A DNA stretch of 64,000 nucleotides from Trichomonas vaginalis G3 (Eukaryota; Parabasalia; Trichomonadida; Trichomonadidae): the NCBI RefSeq assembly GCF_026262505.1, contig NC_067206.1:9358268-9422267 (forward strand), in the 5' to 3' direction. The translations under genes were made by a program, and so were the position numbers. Positions 59,941 to 64,000 of this stretch are shown piece by piece (positions within the stretch are counted from its first letter, which is position 1; every line of letters starts with the position of its first letter). The notes under the pieces were generated by a model, which saw only the letters and a program-made list of their open reading frames with translations, searched no databases and was not told the DNA's origin.

Positions 59941-60737
59941 TTATTCTTGACTTTGTTGTTGCATTTGTTGCATTTGTTGTTCTTGAGCTATTTGTTGTTG
60001 AAGTTGTTCTTGTAATACAATACTTTCACCAGTTGCATCTTCCAATTCGAAACTTTCTGCCGTCATTGACAAATACATAGGACATAAAAGTTTTACAGGA
60101 ACAAAGTTTGCGTCAACTAATGTCAACGTTATACTTGCCAAAGTGTTTGAGTTCACTAAGGTTGAAAATTCTGCATTCGAATGAACAATAGGCAAACCAG
60201 CAGAGAAAGTATTGTTTATACGCATAAGTATCTTTTGGTCATATAGTTTCTGTCGACATTCGAATAACACTTTGAACCTAAGTTTGAAACAATATATAAG
60301 ATTGGTGTGCTTAATGTCAATGGAATAGACATTCCTTGTATGACACCTTTTCCTGTTATAGGAAACTGTTGGTAGTAAAAACCAGAAATAAGTTTTGTAT
60401 TATAGCTCATATCGTTTATAGTAAACTCAGTCGGACATCCAAACATAATGAAACCTGCTCTAGTTGCAGCACATGTTACACCCGTACTTAAAGTATTAAA
60501 TAAGTCAACAAAACCTGTTGGTGGTATATCTGAGTAAGTATCTTCAAAGGAGTATTTTTTACCATTCACAACAATAAAGTCTTCTGGTGTCAAAAGAGCA
60601 AAACAGGCTTTAGTCGTCATTGTGTTTAAGGTTAGTTTACAATATCGTCCTTGAGGACTTTGTAAGTTTGTTGTTATAGAATTATATGACTCAGGGTTTT
60701 TAGTCGTAATAGTATAAACCATTATGTCTTCTGCCAT
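59941..60737 (-). pseudogene. Penton-like minor capsid protein candidate, broken
   Basis: Starts MAEDIMVYTITTKNPESYNS. Beta-rich throughout (RYCKLTLNTMTTKACFALLT; GFIMFGCPTEFTIND; IPLTLSTPILYIVSNL), with a Gln-rich tail (QEQQMQQMQQQSQE). The size and all-beta look, between helicase and capsid genes, fit a single jelly-roll penton protein. Similarity is not proven. Not continuous. Confidence 0.45.
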
Positions 60738-60747
60738 TTATATATAT

Positions 60748-60978
60748 TTAAAAGTTTTTCTGAAAGTGGAGAAGAACTTCATCTAAACTTTCACATGGCG
60801 TTTCTTGAAGTTCTCTGTCTAAGAAGTTCAAATATTTTGTAAAGACATAGAACTTTCCTTTGTCTACACGAACAAACAAAACAGGGTCTTTCATATCGTT
60901 CAAAAGTGTGTAAAGTCCTTTACATGAAATAAAGTCTATATTATTTTTCTTCAAACATCTTTCAAGAAGTTTTGACAT
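60748..60978 (-). CDS. Small unknown protein, element B
   Basis: 76 residues, MSKLLERCLKKNNIDFISCK, with LFVRVDKGKFYVFTKYLNFL. Compact alpha/beta. Separated by only six bases from the neighbouring gene's stop codon. No family recognised. Confidence 0.55.
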   Translation of the reverse strand: MSKLLERCLKKNNIDFISCKGLYTLLNDMKDPVLFVRVDKGKFYVFTKYLNFLDRELQETPCESLDEVLLHFQKNF

Positions 60979-60984
60979 TTTTAC

Positions 60985-61566
60985 TTAGCAAATAAATTTT
61001 AATGAAATGTTGTGGTCGTCAAATATTTTTATGACGTCTGGGAAACTATACTTTAAGTTCAACGTTTCACCTCCTTTCATAACGTATATCTTGTCAATGA
61101 CATTATATGAAACACCACAGCAACTAATGTCGGGTTCTATTTCTTTGATGTTTATATCGTCTGCCTCTGTCAAAAGTTTCAATAGTTCTTTCAAAACTTC
61201 ATGAGGTGCAATGACATATGAGTTCACTTTTACAGGGTTGTGTTCGACCAAGTTTAACATTATACTTAAAGCTTGACAAATCTTCTCCTGAGTTTGAAGT
61301 TTGTCTTTCAGTTGTTGGTAGTCGTTTCGAATATCTGCAACAGAACTTAAGTCTCTGCTAACTTCAGGATATGTTGGTTGTTCTTTTACAGGAACAATTG
61401 TTATACCATCTTCGTCTTCGTATGGTTTCCCCACTTCAACATCTCTGTCTTTGACATTGACAACAACACTTTGACTGTTTGTTTGAGTTGGTGAATTTAA
61501 CTTCACATCTGCCACCGCCATTAAACCTTTTGAAACACTTACGCTTCTATTTTTCGGAAATGACAT
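60985..61566 (-). CDS. SCCG-motif protein, element B
   Basis: 193 residues from the ATG at 61564-61566 (MSFPKNRSVSVSKGLMAVAD); an upstream extension of the frame crosses the divergent promoter and is rejected. A disordered N-terminus is followed by a coiled coil (NDYQQLKDKLQTQEKICQAL), then VLKELLKLLTEADDINIKEI and DISCCGVSYNVIDKIYVMKG. Element A has the counterpart at 9.71-10.31 kb. Unknown function; possibly a scaffold or core protein. Intact. Confidence 0.6.
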   Translation of the reverse strand: MSFPKNRSVSVSKGLMAVADVKLNSPTQTNSQSVVVNVKDRDVEVGKPYEDEDGITIVPVKEQPTYPEVSRDLSSVADIRNDYQQLKDKLQTQEKICQALSIMLNLVEHNPVKVNSYVIAPHEVLKELLKLLTEADDINIKEIEPDISCCGVSYNVIDKIYVMKGGETLNLKYSFPDVIKIFDDHNISLKFIC

Positions 61567-61584
61567 TTTACTTAGAATAAAAAG
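61567..61584. promoter_or_regulatory. Bidirectional late-type promoter motif, second copy
   Basis: TTTACTTAGAATAAAAAG is the whole gap between two divergent ATGs and resembles the 18-base gap at 47674-47691 (shared TAGAATAAAA). Confidence 0.55.
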
Positions 61585-62004
61585 ATGGACGTATTCGAGT
61601 ATCTCTTCGAATTGAAGCAGAACAAAGTTTACACACACAAACAATACAAATACATTGACAGAATAGTTCTTTATACAAACAATGGTAAATGTTATAGAAT
61701 AGCAATATTTGCTGAACCAAAATATTTTCATAAAGCAAAGAAAGTTGGTATAACTGAAATGGTGAAAGTTCTTGAAGCAGACAAAAATATAACTTCAAAA
61801 CTTACAGATATTTCTAAAGGTAAGTTTATCTTACAATATTATGTCAAAACTGGCGTACTGTCAATATTTGACGGAGAGAAGTCAGTTCAAGAACAACTTA
61901 CTGACCTGCTGCCAAAATCTGCTCGATGGAAGCTGTCGTTATGCCAATCTGAGGAGCCCCAGCAGGTTTCATCGAACGAATCTTCAAAAGAGCATCTTCC
62001 GTGA
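61585..62004 (+). CDS. Unknown protein, convergent with the capsid gene
   Basis: 139 residues from MDVFEYLFELKQNKVYTHKQ, with TNNGKCYRIAIFAEPKYFHK. The last 35 residues overlap the end of the minus-strand capsid gene and have that gene's shadow composition, so the natural end may be earlier. Alpha/beta, basic. No family recognised. Confidence 0.5.
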   Translation: MDVFEYLFELKQNKVYTHKQYKYIDRIVLYTNNGKCYRIAIFAEPKYFHKAKKVGITEMVKVLEADKNITSKLTDISKGKFILQYYVKTGVLSIFDGEKSVQEQLTDLLPKSARWKLSLCQSEEPQQVSSNESSKEHLP

Positions 62005-63503
62005 AAAGTGCTATTGGTTTTGTAAACTTCTTTGCTCTCAGTTCATCTGGACCGTCTCTGTCACCAGTATATTGTATTTGTACAGTACCAACAGTTGAAA
62101 TACCACCCATAAAGTCTTCTGAGTCAGCAAATGGAATGCCAAGCCAAAAGTTTGAACGGTCTCCATTTGTATATTGAGTTTTTTGACCTCCTGTATGAGT
62201 CCATACTTTCACATATGGCATAATAGAACTTTGCATTTCAGGGTTAATGGTTGTTGTGAAGTTGTTGTTAAAGTTCATAGCATCTAATGTCAAGTTGTAT
62301 GACCTCATATCCTCAACTGTAGAATATTCTTCTCTTGGATAATATTTGCCATCTATGTTTATATGATATTTAATACCGGGGTTGTAGAAACAAGAATAGT
62401 CATTTATAGTTCGTCTGAACAGTACAAACATAGTATCTGCATGTTTCATTGCAGTTGTTAAAGCAATATCTGTTCTTGCACCTGGGTCAGCACTTTGGTT
62501 TCCAACTTCACCTGCAAAGTCTTTGACAGATATTTGGTGTATAGGGAACATAAGTGGAACTGCAATATATTTGGCAGCTAAAGCATTTGAAATATCTGGG
62601 TCCAACATATAGACTGCAAGTCTGCTTTCTATTCTCTTGCATTCAAATTTTTCGCATGTGAACTTAACTGGGTCCCAAGCATTCCAGCAGCATTGAAATA
62701 ATAGTTTACTTCATTGTTGAGTTTGAGAAACCAAAGTCTAAGTCAACTTTGTCTTTGCAAAATTCGGCGAATGACGTTTTATTTGTTCCCATTACGTCTG
62801 TAAGAGTGAATGGGTCTTGTGTTGGTGCAATGACTAAGTTATTTTTGCTTGGAGTAAGTTCGATAGAAATTTTTCCTGCCCAGTTTGGCAAGTATCTTAA
62901 AAACCTGAAGATGAGGAAAGATGACAAAGGAACTCTAAGTTTCAGTTTTACTTTGGTTACTGCTGCTGCAGTTTGTCCAGAAAGGTCAACATAAACTCCT
63001 GGAACGTTAGGGTCAAGTCTTCTTATTTTCTCAATAGTTGCATACTGGTCTGTTTGTTCTCTAGCTTGTGGTTGTACTGAGTTTCTCAAAGCGAACCATT
63101 CATAGTTTGCCCATGTTACTGTTTGAACTAAGTCAGAGTTAGAATATATCTTATATCCCATGAAAACTTCTGGAGCATATTGGTATCCGACATAGAAAAT
63201 TCCATTGCAACCTTTCTTGTCAGACAACTTGGCAGAAGGTTTTATTTCAATGTCTTGTTCCACGTATAAGAATGAGTTGTCAATAGAAATAATATGAAAC
63301 CTGTCGCAAGCAATATCTACTGTTGTTGAAGAACCTTCTCCAAACTCACCTACGTTTCCATAAGAAACAGCAGTTGTATATTCGTAAGTTCCAGGAACTA
63401 TTTCTGACCTTCTAATGGCATTGTCGCATTCGTTATACCATTCGGAAACATTTCCGTTCATGGCATCCAAAACTGTTGGCGTTATATTCTGAGCGGCGTA
63501 CAT
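61898..63503 (-). pseudogene. Major capsid protein (double jelly-roll) of element B, broken
   Basis: Starts MYAAQNITPTVLDAMNGNVS. The conserved core KLRVPLSSFLIFRFLRYLPN and WAGKISIELTPSKNNL is the hallmark 'iPLs..l.F......lP..........el' of double jelly-roll capsid proteins of Polintons and virophages. The second half (IPFADSEDFMGGISTVGTVQ; ELRAKKFTKPIALFTEDAL) is also beta-rich. It would form the hexon-like capsomers of a particle. Broken. Confidence 0.65.
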
Positions 63504-63542
63504 TTCATATGGGTAAAAATATAGAATAGTTGGATTTATGTG

Positions 63543-63969
63543 TCATAATTGTTTCGTACCAAGCTTTACTTTCTTCCTGACTGAGTTTTTAACTCTTCTT
63601 TTTCCTTCATTGCCACTACTTTCACTAGATGAAGTTACTTCTTCACTATTTTCACTTTGTTCTACTCTTCTTCTTTGGTGTCGCTTTTGGTAACTTGCCC
63701 TCTGCTTCAAGTTGTTGCATCTTTGCCTCATGTTCACCTAGTATGTTGTAAATTTCCCATGTCCTTTTTGCCTTTGGGCTCTGGTCGCCCATCTCAGGTA
63801 ACCTATATCCTAGAAAGATTTTGTCATAGTTTGTATTTGAGTCTTCGCGTATTGTTTGCATGACTCTTTCCTGAGTTTCCGGTTCAAGCTCTTCAAACAG
63901 AGCTTGTCCATATGGAATAAGCTCGTTTCCAAATATATGTTTTTGTAGCCATTCTGGTTTTCTTTCCAT
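63543..63969 (-). pseudogene. Charged unknown protein next to the capsid gene, broken
   Basis: Starts MERKPEWLQKHIFGNELIPY with a folded-looking first 90 residues (YGQALFEELEPETQERVMQT). A Ser/Glu- and Lys/Arg-rich tail follows (VTSSSESSGNEGKRRVKNSV). The basic tail suggests DNA or capsid-interior contact. Not continuous. Confidence 0.4.
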
Positions 63970-64000
63970 GTTACCAATAATATCTTTTGTGAATGGGAAA

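Larger units (their letters stand above)
45050..64000. mobile_element. Virus-like element B (Maverick/Polinton-like group), right end outside window
   Basis: At least 19 kb with a dense viral-type gene set: D12 adenine methyltransferase, retroviral-type integrase, phage-like fibre, KilA-N proteins, A32-type ATPase, SF3 helicase, penton-like and double jelly-roll capsid proteins, and many small proteins. Strands switch in blocks. It shares gene families and a promoter box with element A. It is broken, with perhaps fifteen or so breaks spread over the larger genes, but many frames are open, so it is probably fairly young. A DNA polymerase is not seen in this part. Confidence 0.8.

Noticed and set aside
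1-64000. tRNA and rRNA genes
   Set aside because: No tRNA cloverleaf with T-loop and acceptor pairing and no rRNA segments were recognised by eye.

Overview
The window is very AT-rich and reads as a parabasalid (trichomonad) nuclear contig. The evidence is a Tvmar1-like mariner, an ankyrin protein of the DUF3447-associated type that trichomonads carry in large numbers, intron-poor host genes, and two large virus-like DNA elements of the Maverick/Polinton-Polinton-like-virus kind flanking a host gene island. I cannot name the species; Trichomonas vaginalis or a close relative is the best guess.

Layout. (1) About 1-17.1 kb is virus-like element A, cut by the left window edge. It holds a primase-polymerase gene running off the edge, a 122-bp satellite block of about 31 copies that is itself split by a 1.25 kb hairpin transposon, a 707-aa phage-tail-like fibre gene, a packaging ATPase remnant, a major capsid protein gene interrupted by a mariner, two small amphipathic peptides and several small unknown genes. 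(2) About 17.1-45.0 kb is host DNA: a truncated ankyrin gene, a PRMT5-type arginine methyltransferase, a GC-rich island that may be a structured RNA, two small paralogous proteins, a 7-8 TM protein, two coiled-coil proteins, a Cys/His-repeat zinc protein, a CARMIL-like leucine-rich-repeat protein, an SLC35F-type transporter and a large unknown protein. Between them lie tandem repeats, a hAT-like MITE and a decayed DDE transposon. (3) From about 45.05 kb to the right edge is virus-like element B: D12 adenine methyltransferase, integrase, fibre, KilA-N proteins, packaging ATPase, SF3 helicase, penton-like and major capsid proteins, and many small unknown genes.

A and B share several gene families: fibre with phage collar domain, an SCCG-motif protein, ATPase, capsid protein and amphipathic peptides. 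They also share a promoter-like box, AAATAAAGTTAGTTTT. They are therefore related members of one group, with a replication module (primase/SF3 helicase), a morphogenesis module (capsid, penton-like, ATPase, amphipathic peptides) and a host-attachment module (fibre). Both look broken, each with roughly a dozen or more breaks, but many frames are still open, so the insertions are probably not very old.

The most unusual items are: the phage-type fibre with a sialidase-like Asp-box propeller in a eukaryotic virus-like element; the GGTGACC iteron-like satellite next to the primase gene; the GGTGAGATCTCACC palindrome family of element B, one copy of which shows compensatory base changes; and the promoter box shared by both elements.
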